DNA of 64,000 nucleotides from Pisolithus tinctorius (taxonomy: Eukaryota > Basidiomycota > Agaricomycetes > Boletales > Pisolithaceae). The translations under genes and the position numbers were made by a program. Under the pieces are notes generated by a model. That model made no database searches and was not told where the DNA came from. It saw only the letters and a program-made list of their open reading frames with translations. Location: positions 124,001 to 188,000 of the forward strand of contig JANFAH010000036.1 in NCBI GenBank assembly GCA_024663395.1, in the 5' to 3' direction. Numbering within the stretch: the stretch's first letter is position 1; each line of letters begins with the position of its first letter. Positions 38,325 through 48,231 of this stretch are shown one piece after another.

Positions 38325-39046
38325 AAGGTGGGGTCAGCTGACCTGGCTGGAGGGTGGACCCACTGCCTGAAAGTGGGGTCAGCCGACCTGGCTGGAGGGC
38401 GGACCCACCTCCTGGAAGTGGGGTCGGCCGACCTGGCTGGAGGGTGGACCCACCTCCTGGAAGTGGGGTCGGCTGACCCGGCTGGAGGGCAGACCCACCT
38501 CCTGAAAGTGGGGTCGGCCGACCCAGCTGGAGGGTGGACCCACTGCCTGAAAGTGGGTTCGGCCGACCTGGCTGGAGGGTGGACCCACTGCCTGAAAGTG
38601 GGGTTGGCTGACCTGGCTGGAGGGCAGACCCACCTCCTGGAAGTGGGGTCGGCCGACCTGGCTGGAGGGCAGACCCACCTCCTGGAAGTGGGGTCGGCCA
38701 ACCTGGCTGGAGGGCAGACCCACCTCCTGGAAGTGGGGTCGGCTGACCTGGCTGGAGGGTGGACCCACCTCCTGAAAGTGGGGTTGGCCGACCCAGCTGG
38801 AGGGTGGACCCACCTCCTGAAAGTGGGTTCGGCTGACCCAGCTGGAGGGTGGACCCACTGCCTGAAAGTGGGTTCGGCCGACCCGGCTGGAGGGCAGACC
38901 CACCTCCTGAAAGTGGGGTCGGCCGAGGGTGGACCCACTGCCTGAAAGTGGGGTCGGCCGACCTGGCTGGAGGGCAGACCCACCTCCTGGAAGTGGGGTC
39001 GGCCGACCTGGCTGGAGGGTGGACCCACCTCCTGGAAGTGGGGTCT
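38325..39046 (-). repeat. 45-bp minisatellite array 1, about 16 units
   Basis: Units of 45 bp repeat head to tail; one unit near 38.92 kb is shortened. Most contain ggtcggccgacc, a perfect 12-bp palindrome, or a one- or two-base variant. Because 45 is a multiple of three and the unit has few stops, long ORFs arise in several frames on both strands (15-residue periods such as VGSADLAGGWTHCLK). These are artefacts of the repeat, not genes. The orientation is opposite to arrays 2 and 3. Confidence 0.9.
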
Positions 39047-39050
39047 GACA

Positions 39051-39860
39051 TGATTTTGTCATGACATCATTGTGGCTGTGTACCCCATGCCATCACTTTC
39101 CCACCATCAAAGCGGAGTTTGAATTTCTCATTGATGTGACTGTGTTTATTATGTACACAGCTGTATTCAGCCCAACAAATGGCCCCTGATGGTATTAATA
39201 TCAATATGCTTACCTAATTAGATGTAGCGGAGTTTCAATCTGATTCTGTCATGACATCATTGTGGCTGTGTACCCCTTACCATCACTATACCACCCTTGA
39301 AGCGGAGTTTGAATTTCTCATTGATGTGGCTGTGTTTATTATGTACACAGCTGTATTCAGCCCAACAAACAGCCCCTGATGGTATTGATATCAATATGCT
39401 TACCTAATTAGATGTAGCAGAGTTTCAATCTGATTCTGTCATGACATCATTGTGGCCGTGTACCCCTTACCATCACTATCCCACCCTCAAAGTGGAGTTT
39501 GAATTTCTCATTGATGTGGCTGTGTTTATTATGTACACAGCTGTATTCAGCCCAACAAATGGCCCCTGATGGTATTAATATCAGTATGCTTATGTAATCA
39601 CTTGGGGCAGAGTTTCAATCTAATTTTGTCATGACATCATTGTGGCTGTGTACCCCTTACCATCACTATCCCACCCTCAAAGCAGAGTTTGAATTTCTCA
39701 TTGATGTGGCTGTGTTGACATATACACAGCTGTATTCAGCTTCACAAATGGCCCCTGATGGTATTATTATCAGTATGCTTATGTAATTAGTTGTGGCAGG
39801 GTTTCATTACAAATTTGACATGACATCATTGTAGCTGTGTTTTCATTACCAATTAACTAC
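39051..39860 (+). repeat. 190-bp satellite, four copies plus a partial one
   Basis: Copies begin at 39051, 39241, 39431, 39621 and 39811 (partial), exactly 190 bp apart at the shared start (gattttgtcatgacatcatt). Each includes gtttgaatttctcattgatg and tgtacacagctgtattcagc. The first copies are very alike; the fourth and fifth differ more. The stretch is AT-rich and poor in CpG. Confidence 0.9.
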
Positions 39861-40210
39861 TGGTCCGCTTTTGTGATTACATAAAAGTAATGTTGTGCTG
39901 TGCAGTGTGCCATCAGCATGTCATGTGATGTCATGTGACATGCTTCACTGCACATGCTGCGACCAGTGGCTGATGACCAAACAGCAGCAAACAGAAAATT
40001 TTATAAAAGACGCACTTCAACACACCGCTCTTCATCTTTCTCTCTCCCATGTTCCTCTTACCACTCCCTTGATGCCAGACTTCACCTATGTAGACTGCAG
40101 CTGCATGGGTTTAAGGTATGTCTTGTAGTATCCTGTTGTTGTCCTGCAGCCCACTGTGTGCCTGGCCAGCACACTATGGGTGTGTAGGTTACTGATACTA
40201 TCTTCCTGTG

Positions 40211-40411
40211 GGTTCTGGGGGTTTAGTCTGTGCCTGCTTTTGCAGGCCAGCTGGGGTTCTGGGGGGTTACATAGTCTGTACCTGCTAGTGCAGGTCAGCT
40301 TAGGACTTTTTCATTGTGGGACCTGGGGGCTTAGTCTGTGCCTGCTTTTGCAGGCCAGCTTTGTGGGTTCTGGGGGATTTATAGTCTGTGCCTGCCAGTG
40401 CAGGCCAGCTT
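40211..40411 (+). repeat. Four degenerate tandem copies of a G-rich / cctgc unit
   Basis: Four units of variable length (about 41-66 bp) each run from gggttctggggg or a close variant through tagtctgtgcctgc to gcaggccagct. Each unit carries the short inverted repeat cctgc..gcagg. The 87-codon plus-strand ORF over it is a product of the repeat. Confidence 0.7.
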
Positions 40412-40555
40412 CTGACTGACATCTGTATTATCTTTGTACTAGTCTTTTAAATACCTTATTTTCTCTAGAGATCTCAGTGTCTTTCTGGGGAGGGGCCCCT
40501 CCAGGATGCCTGAGGTCTCAGTTCCACTTGGAACATTTGCTCTGTAACTTAGTCC

Positions 40556-40690
40556 TGTATTTTTCTTGGCTGTGTATTTGCTCAATCCTGTATTTTCTTG
40601 GCTGTGTATTTGCTCAATCCTGTATTTTCTGGGCTGTGTATTTGCTCAATCCTGTATTTTCTGGGCTGTGTATTTGGTTGGTCAATCCTT
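40556..40690 (+). repeat. 32-bp tandem repeat, four copies
   Basis: The phrase ctcaatcc recurs at 40581, 40613 and 40645, a 32-bp period. The unit is made of tgtattttct, gggctgtgta and tttgctcaatcc. The last copy diverges into tttggttggtc. Confidence 0.85.
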
Positions 40691-40750
40691 GTAGTTGCTA
40701 GGCTGTGTAACATGAATTGCTCCCATGCTGCTTGATTTTTTGAAGTTGTG

Positions 40751-40770
40751 TAACCCTAACCCTAACCCTA
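40751..40770 (-). repeat. Interstitial telomeric repeat, (TTAGGG)3
   Basis: The plus strand reads taaccctaaccctaacccta, three full CCCTAA units plus partial ends. TTAGGG is the usual fungal telomere repeat. It lies in the interior of the foldback-like element, far from any chromosome end visible here. Confidence 0.85.
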
Positions 40771-41762
40771 GCAAAGGACATGCACTGGGCAAAGTAGAAA
40801 TCCCACCACCCTGGTGATTGAGTCAAAGGGTAAACCTGAGGGTCAGATAAGAGTGAAATCTAAGGGATCCATACCACATGGGGTGGGGGTGAGGTTGTGT
40901 GTAAGTAGTAGGCAAATGGGTATGGCATAGGCCAAAGACTTGGGACCCAAGACCAAGGTAATCAATCCATTGGTCTAAGCTCATGTCCAATCCATTGGGT
41001 CTAACCTTTACCATACTGGACCATACCTGTCAGTCTTTGGATTACTGGCACTTGGGATCTTTGTGTTGGCTGTGCATACCTACATTGTAGCCTGCATTGC
41101 TTGTTGGTAGTACATACATATGTTGGTAACTCATGTGGTAGATACCTCAGTTTGAATAAAAACTGTAATACCTCTATAGGTCTTCTTTATCAGCCTTCTG
41201 TGAGGACTTGTACAAGAACACTGCTACATAACATGTCAACTACAGAGCAGGTCCACTTTGTGTTCAGTATCATTTGATCAACTTCATAACATCTCAGCTG
41301 TAATGTCCCACCCTTGGTACTGCATTGGTACTTGTCAGTGAACATCAGCAGATCCCTAGAGCTTTATACCCCCCTTGGGTGAGAGGATCAGTTCTAACCT
41401 GATAAGAGACTTTAAAAGAAAACAAGCAGATAGACAACTAAGTGCAGAATGTTAGATTAGGATCAAACATGAAGCATGGAGACATGGAAAGAGACTGTCA
41501 AGATTGGTTGCTCCTAGGGACAAAGGGGGGGGGTTCCACAACACTTAGTGATGAATGCTGATGTGGTACTGTCTACTGGCGGGCACAACCAAAAGGTGCC
41601 TAGTGGTGAAGGGAGACCTGCTGAAAGGCCAAAAAGCAAGTAATGTGGAGGGGGCTTACTCTGTACATTGCCATGCTATCTTGCAATGCCCTCATACAAG
41701 TTTTCACAGAAAGCTGAAGGTACCAAAATTGAACCTCTTATTGGTATGGGTATGTGCATCTC
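40771..41762. other. Interior of the composite element, no gene
   Basis: About 1 kb without coding support, poor in CpG, rich in tg/ca. An 89-codon ORF (41555-41824) runs into the minisatellite and has no motif. A run of nine G lies near 41.53 kb. Confidence 0.5.
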
Positions 41763-42249
41763 CCAGTGAGGTCAGCCAACTCCACTTGCAGGAGGTGGGT
41801 GCATCCTCCAAACAGGTTGGCTGACCCCACTTCCAGGCAGTGGGTCTACCCCCCAAACAGGTCAGCCTACCCCACTTCCAGGAGGTGGGTCCATCCTCCA
41901 AACAGGTCAGCTGACCCCACTTTCAGGCAGTGGGTCTACCCTCCAGCCAGGTCGGCTGACCCCACTTCCAGGCAGTGGGTCCACCCTCCAGCCAGGTCAG
42001 CCGAACCCACTTTCAGGCACTGGGTCCACCCTCCAAACAGGTCGGCCAAACCCACTTTCAGGCAGTGGGTCTGCCCTCCAGCCAGGTCAGCTGACCCCAC
42101 TTTCAGGCACTGGGTCCAACCTCCAGCCAGGTCAGCCAACCCCACTTTCAGGCATTGGGTCCAACCTCCAGCCAGGTCAGCCGACCCCACTTTCAGGCAC
42201 TGGGTCTGCCCTCCAGCTAGGTCAGCCGACCCCACTTCCAGGCAGTGGG
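41763..42249 (+). repeat. 45-bp minisatellite array 2, about 11 units
   Basis: This is the same 45-bp unit as in array 1 but inverted. The left-hand units are more diverged and have caaacaggt in place of cagccaggt. The array is cut by the Gypsy insertion at 42249/42250 and resumes as array 3 at 50393. Confidence 0.88.
42245..42249 (+). repeat. Target-site duplication, left (GTGGG)
   Basis: The five bases GTGGG directly precede the 5' LTR and recur directly after the 3' LTR at 50393-50397. They belong to the 45-bp unit (ggcaGTGGGtcc), which shows that the element inserted into the array. Confidence 0.9.
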
Positions 42250-42937
42250 TGTTACGCTGCGCTCACATGTTTCCCTTTTGCAGACACTCTACGTACCCGT
42301 TCGCGCTCGTTCCCGCCTCCAGAGGCGTTCCGCTTACTCGCAAGCCACTGTCTATGCAGTTGGACTTGTGTTCTGTATGTTTCTCCTTTTTGTTTCCTTT
42401 TATGGTTGACCCCTGTCAACCCCGCGTTGTACTATACTCGGACATTGCGTCCGCTTCCACTTCCTTCCGTGATCCGCTGGTGGCCCTGATCCACGCGGTC
42501 ACGTGACGCGTTCACCCCGCCTAGCTCGGGTGAACGCTCCACCCTTGACTCATACACGCGGTTAGTCCCTCATACACGTTGCACGTTTAATCCCTCTCGC
42601 GAAGCCGTTCACCCTTGCGCCCGCATCGCAGTGACTCCGTCCTGCCTTGTTTGGACTTAGGTGAGCGGTTAAACGAGTGTTCGAATGTTTGGCCCGCAGT
42701 ACTGTACATACGTATATAAACCCGCATGTATCGTACTGGTCCCCCATTCGAAATCTACTTTGCAACCACCCTTAGCTCTGCGCGCTGTACCGACAAGGAC
42801 TTGCCAGTACGACTTCGGTTGGCCAAGACTAGTGTTCCGCCGCTAGTGAAGTTAAATTACGCGCCACTCTCGCGCAGTCACGTGCTTGTGCTTCATCGCA
42901 CTCGATTCGTGGCGCGATACGAGTCGTCGGCATAACA
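42250..42937 (+). repeat. 5' LTR, 688 bp
   Basis: It runs from TGTTACGCTG to GGCATAACA. Compared base by base with the 3' copy (constant offset 7455) it differs at 42255 (C/T), 42261 (G/A), 42374 (T/C) and 42795 (A/G), all transitions. Short ORFs inside it are not genes. Confidence 0.95.
42713..42720 (+). promoter_or_regulatory. LTR TATA box
   Basis: TATATAAA lies about 225 bp before the end of the LTR, a usual position for the U3 promoter. The same sequence is in the 3' LTR at 50168-50175. Confidence 0.7.
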
Positions 42938-43097
42938 GAAGATTTCGAATCACCCGGACACATCAAAGCCCGGATTACCCTTCGGATACCTGTGGACTGG
43001 AATCCTTGCTAGGCAGAATAGCCTGCAAAACGTCCACCTCCCGCCACTTCATCAGGAACCACTGGTTTAATATCAGTGAGCTAGCCCCTAACTCTAG

Positions 43098-44603
43098 GCA
43101 CTAACCTTCCGCTTCGTCAACGTGTCTTCGCACCGCCAAGAAGAAGGAAGTCGGAGGCCTCCATCAGCAGCCTCCTCGTTCAAACCCCCCGTTCCAACTC
43201 GTAAAGGAAAAGAGGTTCTCCAAGCGAGACCACTTATTCGTCACCCTTCGGTCGACACACCCAAACCCCGTATAGGTCTTGAAGACCCGCCAGTAAGGCC
43301 CCATCTTGGGCAAGCGGCAGAATCGACCTCACCAGTTAACTTTACTTCATATCGAAACCCGGAGCCTCTCGGCTCAGATATACTTGAAACCCAAGGGCCA
43401 GCCGAACCAGCGGATCCCTTACCATCCGACTCTTCTACCGATATCTACATACCAGCTTCCGCCGACCCGATGGCAGAAGAACTCACCCACCAAACCTCTG
43501 GACTTTCGCTCCAGGACCCTTTCGCCAGTCAGAGTAAGGTAACCCCTGAAATGGCTGCGCACTTCTATAAGTCCCTGTTTAACCGAGATGTGGAAAAGCC
43601 TAAAGGCCCTCCCCGAGGATCCGAGGAGAAAGGAAAGGATCGCGACTCTAGGGGGAGCGGACTGAAAGAAATCGGCTTAAACAAACCCTTCTCGTACACC
43701 GGGGCGCACCAGGACTTCTCCGCCTGGTTGAGCAGCGTCAAACTCTACCTCGCAACCAATGACCACGTCTATTACGAAGATCAGTCCAAGATCGCCTTCG
43801 CCCTCTCTTACATGGGAACCGGTTCAGCCCGCGCCTTCGCAGAGGCTTATGTCAATGAAAATACAACCGCGTTAGGCGACCTCAGGATCTTCGACGGATG
43901 GGACGAGTTTGTCACAAAGTTAAAAGAAACCTTCCAAGTAGGTGATGCCAAGGCTACTGCGCTAATCTACCTGTCGGCAATCCGTCAAGGGGACCGCTCC
44001 CTCGACGAGTATATCGCCGACTTCCGCAACTGCCTCAATAAGGCCCAGATCTCTACCAAGGATACCACGGCAGCGGTGTTCTTCGGCAAAGGCCTTAACG
44101 AGGAAGTCAACAAGTGGATCCTCATGTCAGGCCCCAAACCCGACACAGTGGAAGACTGGATCCGCCAAGCTACATCAGCGCGCGCCGCCATGGCCACACT
44201 CAAGGTCTTCTCCGGAAAAGCAACTTTCCAAGACCGCTCCTATCTATGGAAGCAAGAACAAACTTCTCACGGATCAAAGTCGTCTTCTTCATTTCCGAAG
44301 ACTCCGTACCGAGACCCTTACGCCATGGATGTTGATCGGAAATCTAAGGTCCGATCACAGAGCGAAGCTCCTACCTGTTATGGATGCGGTAAGACAGGGC
44401 ACATGAAGTCTAAGTGCCCCTCGTCCGCAACAGACAGTAAGTCTTCCTCGGCCCAGAAATTCCGTACTCGCATCCTGGCAATGCTCGAGGAGTTCGACAA
44501 GAATTCCGAAGAGGAGGAAGATTTAGAACCGACCAACAATTCCTGTGGGGAGAATGACGAACCCACAGATGACGGTGGTCCCAAGGGACAACCGGATTTT
44601 TGA
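43098..44603 (+). CDS. gag: Gypsy Gag polyprotein
   Basis: The frame is open from 43098 to TGA 44601-44603. It encodes a disordered N-terminus, the retrotransposon gag fold (FSYTGAHQDFSAWLSSVKLY, FDGWDEFVTKLKETF, GDRSLDEYIADFR) and a CCHC knuckle (CYGCGKTGHMKSKC), then an acidic tail. It forms the particle and binds element RNA. The start is unsettled. The first ATG in frame is 43470, just before the gag fold, while coding-like sequence reaches back to 43098. A non-AUG start (GTG at 43122) or a spliced leader (a ctaactctag acceptor ends at 43097) is possible. pol follows in the -1 frame. Confidence 0.9.
   Translation, partial: ALTFRFVNVSSHRQEEGSRRPPSAASSFKPPVPTRKGKEVLQARPLIRHPSVDTPKPRIGLEDPPVRPHLGQAAESTSPVNFTSYRNPEPLGSDILETQGPAEPADPLPSDSSTDIYIPASADPMAEELTHQTSGLSLQDPFASQSKVTPEMAAHFYKSLFNRDVEKPKGPPRGSEEKGKDRDSRGSGLKEIGLNKPFSYTGAHQDFSAWLSSVKLYLATNDHVYYEDQSKIAFALSYMGTGSARAFAEAYVNENTTALGDLRIFDGWDEFVTKLKETFQVGDAKATALIYLSAIRQGDRSLDEYIADFRNCLNKAQISTKDTTAAVFFGKGLNEEVNKWILMSGPKPDTVEDWIRQATSARAAMATLKVFSGKATFQDRSYLWKQEQTSHGSKSSSSFPKTPYRDPYAMDVDRKSKVRSQSEAPTCYGCGKTGHMKSKCPSSATDSKSSSAQKFRTRILAMLEEFDKNSEEEEDLEPTNNSCGENDEPTDDGGPKGQPDF
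44573..44603 (+). promoter_or_regulatory. gag-pol -1 frameshift window
   Basis: The pol frame is open from 44573 (after TGA 44570-44572) and gag ends at TGA 44601-44603. The gag end reads GAT TTT TGA. A tRNA on TTT can slip back one base onto an identical TTT (44597-44599) with the stop codon in the next site, which would enter pol as TTT TTG AAA. Stop-and-restart remains an alternative. Confidence 0.5.
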
Positions 44604-47600
44604 AAGGCTCCACTGGTGTAGCGTCAGGAAGAGAGCCCATAGTATCCCGAAAGATAGAGGTCAGGGTAGGAACCGAGAAAGTGTATGATTACGAACAAGA
44701 TATGTCAATCACTTCTATCGCTGGTTTCGCTTACCTCGTCGATCGTCAAAACGCTACCGTCCGAACCATCCTCGACTCGGGCGCTGAAACAAATATCATC
44801 GATCCGGCTATAGTCGAGAAATACGAAATCCTGACGCGCAAAATTGCCCGCCCATGGGAGTCAAGAAGCTACAAAGGCAAGACCGGAGATTGGGTCACCC
44901 ATATCGCTTCCTTCAGAGCCAAGATCTGGGGAAAGACTATGCGCATCCGCGCATATGTCCTCAAGCTCGGAAATTGGGAATCCCTCCTTCTCGGAATGCC
45001 GTGGCTCAAGGAGCACAACCCCATAATCAGCTGGACATCCAGAAAGCTGATCGGTTGGGGGGAACTCGACCATGGTCTCGACAAGAAAAACCGCGTCCGT
45101 GGGACCGACTTCGCCCGGACCGTCAAGATATCTCGCACGTCTATCTCCACGAAACTCGAGGCTTCGCACGTGCAGGCAGAGGTTGATTTACCCCCGGAAT
45201 ATCGGGACTTCTCAGTAGTCTTCTCCGAAGAAGAAATCCCTCTTCCGCCGCACCGCGGTTTCCTCGACCACGAGATCCGCCTGAAGCCCGGCTTCCAGCC
45301 GAAGAAAGGAGCAATATACCCGCTGTCCCTCGACGAACTCAAGGGACTCGATGAGTTCATCGACGAAAACCTCAAATGCGGAAAAATTCGCCCCTCGAAA
45401 TCTTCGCAGGCAGCCCCCGTCTTTTTCGTTGGAAAGAAAGACGGAAAAAGAAGACTCATCCAAGACTATCGGTATTTGAACTCTCACACCGTTGTCGACT
45501 CGTACCCTCTCCCCGATGTCAAAACCCTGCTAGACGAACTCGCTGGCTCCCGTTACTTCGCCAAGTTCGATGTTCGGTGGGGATTCACCAATATAAGGGT
45601 AAAGGAGGGAGACGAGTGGAAAGGGGCTTTCATAACCCCCAGAGGACTCTTCGAACCAACGGTAATGTTCTTCGGGCAGTGTAACTCACCGCCTACCTTC
45701 CAGAGGTACATGGACCATACGTTCGGAGAACTCAAGAATGAGAGAAAGGCCGTTATTTTCATGGACGACGTCACTATCCACTCAAAAACTCGAGAAGGAC
45801 TTCGTGAAACAGTCTGCCGCTTTCTGCAAATCGCCGCCAAGGAACACCTCCGCTTGAAGCTGAAGAAGTGTACCTTCGAGGCCGAAGAGATAGAATTTTT
45901 GGGATTCGTGATCCGTAAGGGTCAATACGAACCGTCGGAAATCAAAATCGAAGCCATCAAAACCTGGCCCGCGCCGACGACCCTTAAAGAACTTCGGTCC
46001 TTCCTAGGCTTCTGTAACTTCTATCGACAGTTCATTTCCGGCTTTTCGCAGACCGCGCGACCGCTACACGACCTCTCGAAGAAAAATGCGAAATGGACTT
46101 GGGGCCAGGAGCAAAGCTCCGCTTTCGAGGCTCTCAAGAAGGCCCTCTCGTCCAAACCCGTTCTTCGTCTTCCGGACCTCTGGAAGCCTTTTGTACTCCA
46201 CACCGATGCCTCTAAGCTCGGCACCGGTGCTGTCCTGTCTCAAGCTGACGACTCGGGAATACTCCACCCATGTGCGTATATGTCTCAGTCGCTGACCGGA
46301 GCGGAACAGAACTACCAGGTCTACGACCTGGAGATGTTAGCGGTAATGCGCGCCCTCAAGCAATGGCGCCCTTACCTCCTGTCCCCTCCAGAACCGACTC
46401 GGGTCTATACAGACCACCAAAATATAACCTACTACGCACAACCACAGAAGCTTACAGCCAGACAAGCCCGCTGGCAAGCTACCTTACAGGAGTACCCGCT
46501 GCAGTTCGTCCACATAGCGGGAACGAAGAATTCTGCCACCGACACCCTCTCGCGCCGCTCGGATTTCAATGCCGAGCCGGAAACCATCTCTACCCTACTT
46601 CCGAAGGCCGTTTGGCTTGAGGGGGGGGTGAGACCCTCTGTTGTTTCCCTTTTCAAGATCGACCGGACCGTCCCTGGGCCCTCCGCGGCCCCTCCGCCGC
46701 TCCGCAAGGTCTCCTTCAAGGAACCGGAACCTACTGAACGCCCATCTGAGGAAAAGAAAAAGGTTCAGAAAGGTAAAGGACGCGTTTTCCAGCTAAATGC
46801 CGACCTGTACCAGGAGGTAAAGAAAGCTTCCGCGTCCCTGTCCGCCCCGGAAACAACAGAAGGGTCTGACGGTGTCAGAAGAAAGGGAAGAAGGATCTTC
46901 GTGCCGGAACCAGTCCGCCAAGACGTCCTTCGGCAGTACCACGACACCCCCGCCTTCGGACATCCCGGAGTAAAAGCCATGACGAAGAAAATGAACAAAT
47001 ACGTGTGGTGGCCTGGCATGTACCAGTCCATCCGAAACTACTGCAAAGGTTGCCCTTCGTGCCAAGCCAATAAGGTCAATACCCATCCGACTACGCCTCC
47101 CATCACCCCACACGACGTAGCGAAGAACCCCTTCCCCTTCAAACAGATCTCGATGGATCTGGTCACCGACTTGCCCCTTTCGGGTGGCAAGTACGATTCT
47201 ATCCTGACCATCGTAGACCAAGGACTCACCAAAGGCGCGTTCTTCCTACCGACTACTAAGACTGTGGACAGTGTAGGCATCGCGGACCTCTACCATGCCT
47301 ATGTCTACCCTCACTGGGGTGTCCCGGAAGCTGTCATATCAGACCGCGGTCCTCAATTCGTCTCCGCCTTCACTCGAGACCTCTACCGGTCCCTCGGAAT
47401 CGAATTGAAGGCTTCCACCGCGTATCATCCGCAGACCAATGGCGAAGCCGAACGTGTCAACCAAGAGGTCGGGACCTACCTCCGCATGTACGCGGACACG
47501 GATCCCCACAACTGGCACACCAAACTCCCGGATGCTCAAATGGCGCATAACTCGCGAGTGCATTCGTCTCACAACCAGTCGCCTTACTCGCTCATGTATG

Positions 47601-48226
47601 GGTTCGACCCCGCTCCCTACCCTACGGGACAACCCCCGCAGGAGTCACTCGCGGGTGATCGACTCGAGCAGTTGGCCGCCAATCGAGACGCCGCGATAAT
47701 CGCTCATAAAGAAGCCCAGGAGTTGATGAGATCAAGATCGAAAGGAACCTATACGGAGTTCTCCGTAGGAGATAAGGTTTGGCTTGACGCGTCCGACCTA
47801 AAAAGGGATGTCCCGTCAAAGAAGCTTGCGCCCCGACGCCACGGCCCGTTTGTAATTTCCGAACGGATCAGCCCGGTCGCCTACAAGCTGCAATTACCCC
47901 CTAACTGGCGGATACACCCCGTCTTCCACGCGTCAAAGCTTACTCCTTTCGTCGAAACGCGCGAATATGGCCCGGCTCAACCCCCGCCTCCTCCAGAACT
48001 GGTAGGAGACGAGAACGAATGGGAAGTCGAGGCTATTCTCAAGCACAAACGTGCGCGCAAGGTCAAATCATCGTCCAAAGATCCCGGTAAAAACCCGCAG
48101 CAAAAATACCTCTACCTTGTCAAGTGGCTCGGTTACCCGCATTCCCAGAACGGTTGGGAAAGCGAGGACAACCTTATAAATGCCCCAGAGGTTCTTGGGG
48201 AGTACAAGCGCGTCCACAACCTCTGA
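44600..48226 (+). CDS. pol: Gypsy Pol polyprotein with chromodomain
   Basis: One open frame of 1,208 codons. Domains in order (residues counted from 44600): aspartic protease, ILDSGAETN at about 57-65; reverse transcriptase with first Asp in KFDVRWGF (about 323) and catalytic IFMDDV (about 387); RNase H with TDAS (about 535), YDLEML (577), YTDHQN (604) and ATDTL (647); integrase HHCC zinc site (HDTPAFGH, CKGCPSC, about 780-820) and catalytic D853, D915 and E951 with 35 residues between the last two; a GPF-type module (RRHGPFVISERISPVAYKL); and a C-terminal chromodomain (EWEVEAILKHKR, YLVKWLGYPHSQNGWE, about 1140-1205). The chromodomain places it among chromoviruses, whose integrases are steered to modified histones. 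RT has FMDD where YMDD or YVDD is common. The frame is intact. Confidence 0.95.
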   Translation: MKGSTGVASGREPIVSRKIEVRVGTEKVYDYEQDMSITSIAGFAYLVDRQNATVRTILDSGAETNIIDPAIVEKYEILTRKIARPWESRSYKGKTGDWVTHIASFRAKIWGKTMRIRAYVLKLGNWESLLLGMPWLKEHNPIISWTSRKLIGWGELDHGLDKKNRVRGTDFARTVKISRTSISTKLEASHVQAEVDLPPEYRDFSVVFSEEEIPLPPHRGFLDHEIRLKPGFQPKKGAIYPLSLDELKGLDEFIDENLKCGKIRPSKSSQAAPVFFVGKKDGKRRLIQDYRYLNSHTVVDSYPLPDVKTLLDELAGSRYFAKFDVRWGFTNIRVKEGDEWKGAFITPRGLFEPTVMFFGQCNSPPTFQRYMDHTFGELKNERKAVIFMDDVTIHSKTREGLRETVCRFLQIAAKEHLRLKLKKCTFEAEEIEFLGFVIRKGQYEPSEIKIEAIKTWPAPTTLKELRSFLGFCNFYRQFISGFSQTARPLHDLSKKNAKWTWGQEQSSAFEALKKALSSKPVLRLPDLWKPFVLHTDASKLGTGAVLSQADDSGILHPCAYMSQSLTGAEQNYQVYDLEMLAVMRALKQWRPYLLSPPEPTRVYTDHQNITYYAQPQKLTARQARWQATLQEYPLQFVHIAGTKNSATDTLSRRSDFNAEPETISTLLPKAVWLEGGVRPSVVSLFKIDRTVPGPSAAPPPLRKVSFKEPEPTERPSEEKKKVQKGKGRVFQLNADLYQEVKKASASLSAPETTEGSDGVRRKGRRIFVPEPVRQDVLRQYHDTPAFGHPGVKAMTKKMNKYVWWPGMYQSIRNYCKGCPSCQANKVNTHPTTPPITPHDVAKNPFPFKQISMDLVTDLPLSGGKYDSILTIVDQGLTKGAFFLPTTKTVDSVGIADLYHAYVYPHWGVPEAVISDRGPQFVSAFTRDLYRSLGIELKASTAYHPQTNGEAERVNQEVGTYLRMYADTDPHNWHTKLPDAQMAHNSRVHSSHNQSPYSLMYGFDPAPYPTGQPPQESLAGDRLEQLAANRDAAIIAHKEAQELMRSRSKGTYTEFSVGDKVWLDASDLKRDVPSKKLAPRRHGPFVISERISPVAYKLQLPPNWRIHPVFHASKLTPFVETREYGPAQPPPPPELVGDENEWEVEAILKHKRARKVKSSSKDPGKNPQQKYLYLVKWLGYPHSQNGWESEDNLINAPEVLGEYKRVHNL

Positions 48227-48231
48227 CCGCT

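Noticed and set aside
38230..39062. Long ORFs on both strands (up to 273 codons) with 15-residue periodicity
   Set aside because: They are produced by the 45-bp minisatellite, which has a period divisible by three and few stops in several frames on both strands. Simultaneous opening on both strands and the lack of any non-repeat domain argue against genes.
42562..42935. Small ORFs inside the 5' LTR, repeated in the 3' LTR at 50017-50390
   Set aside because: They lie in the LTR promoter and leader region, repeat only because the LTR does, and show no protein motif.
44861..45487. Minus-strand ORFs of 91-196 codons inside pol
   Set aside because: Shadows of the G/C-rich pol frame with no motif of their own.
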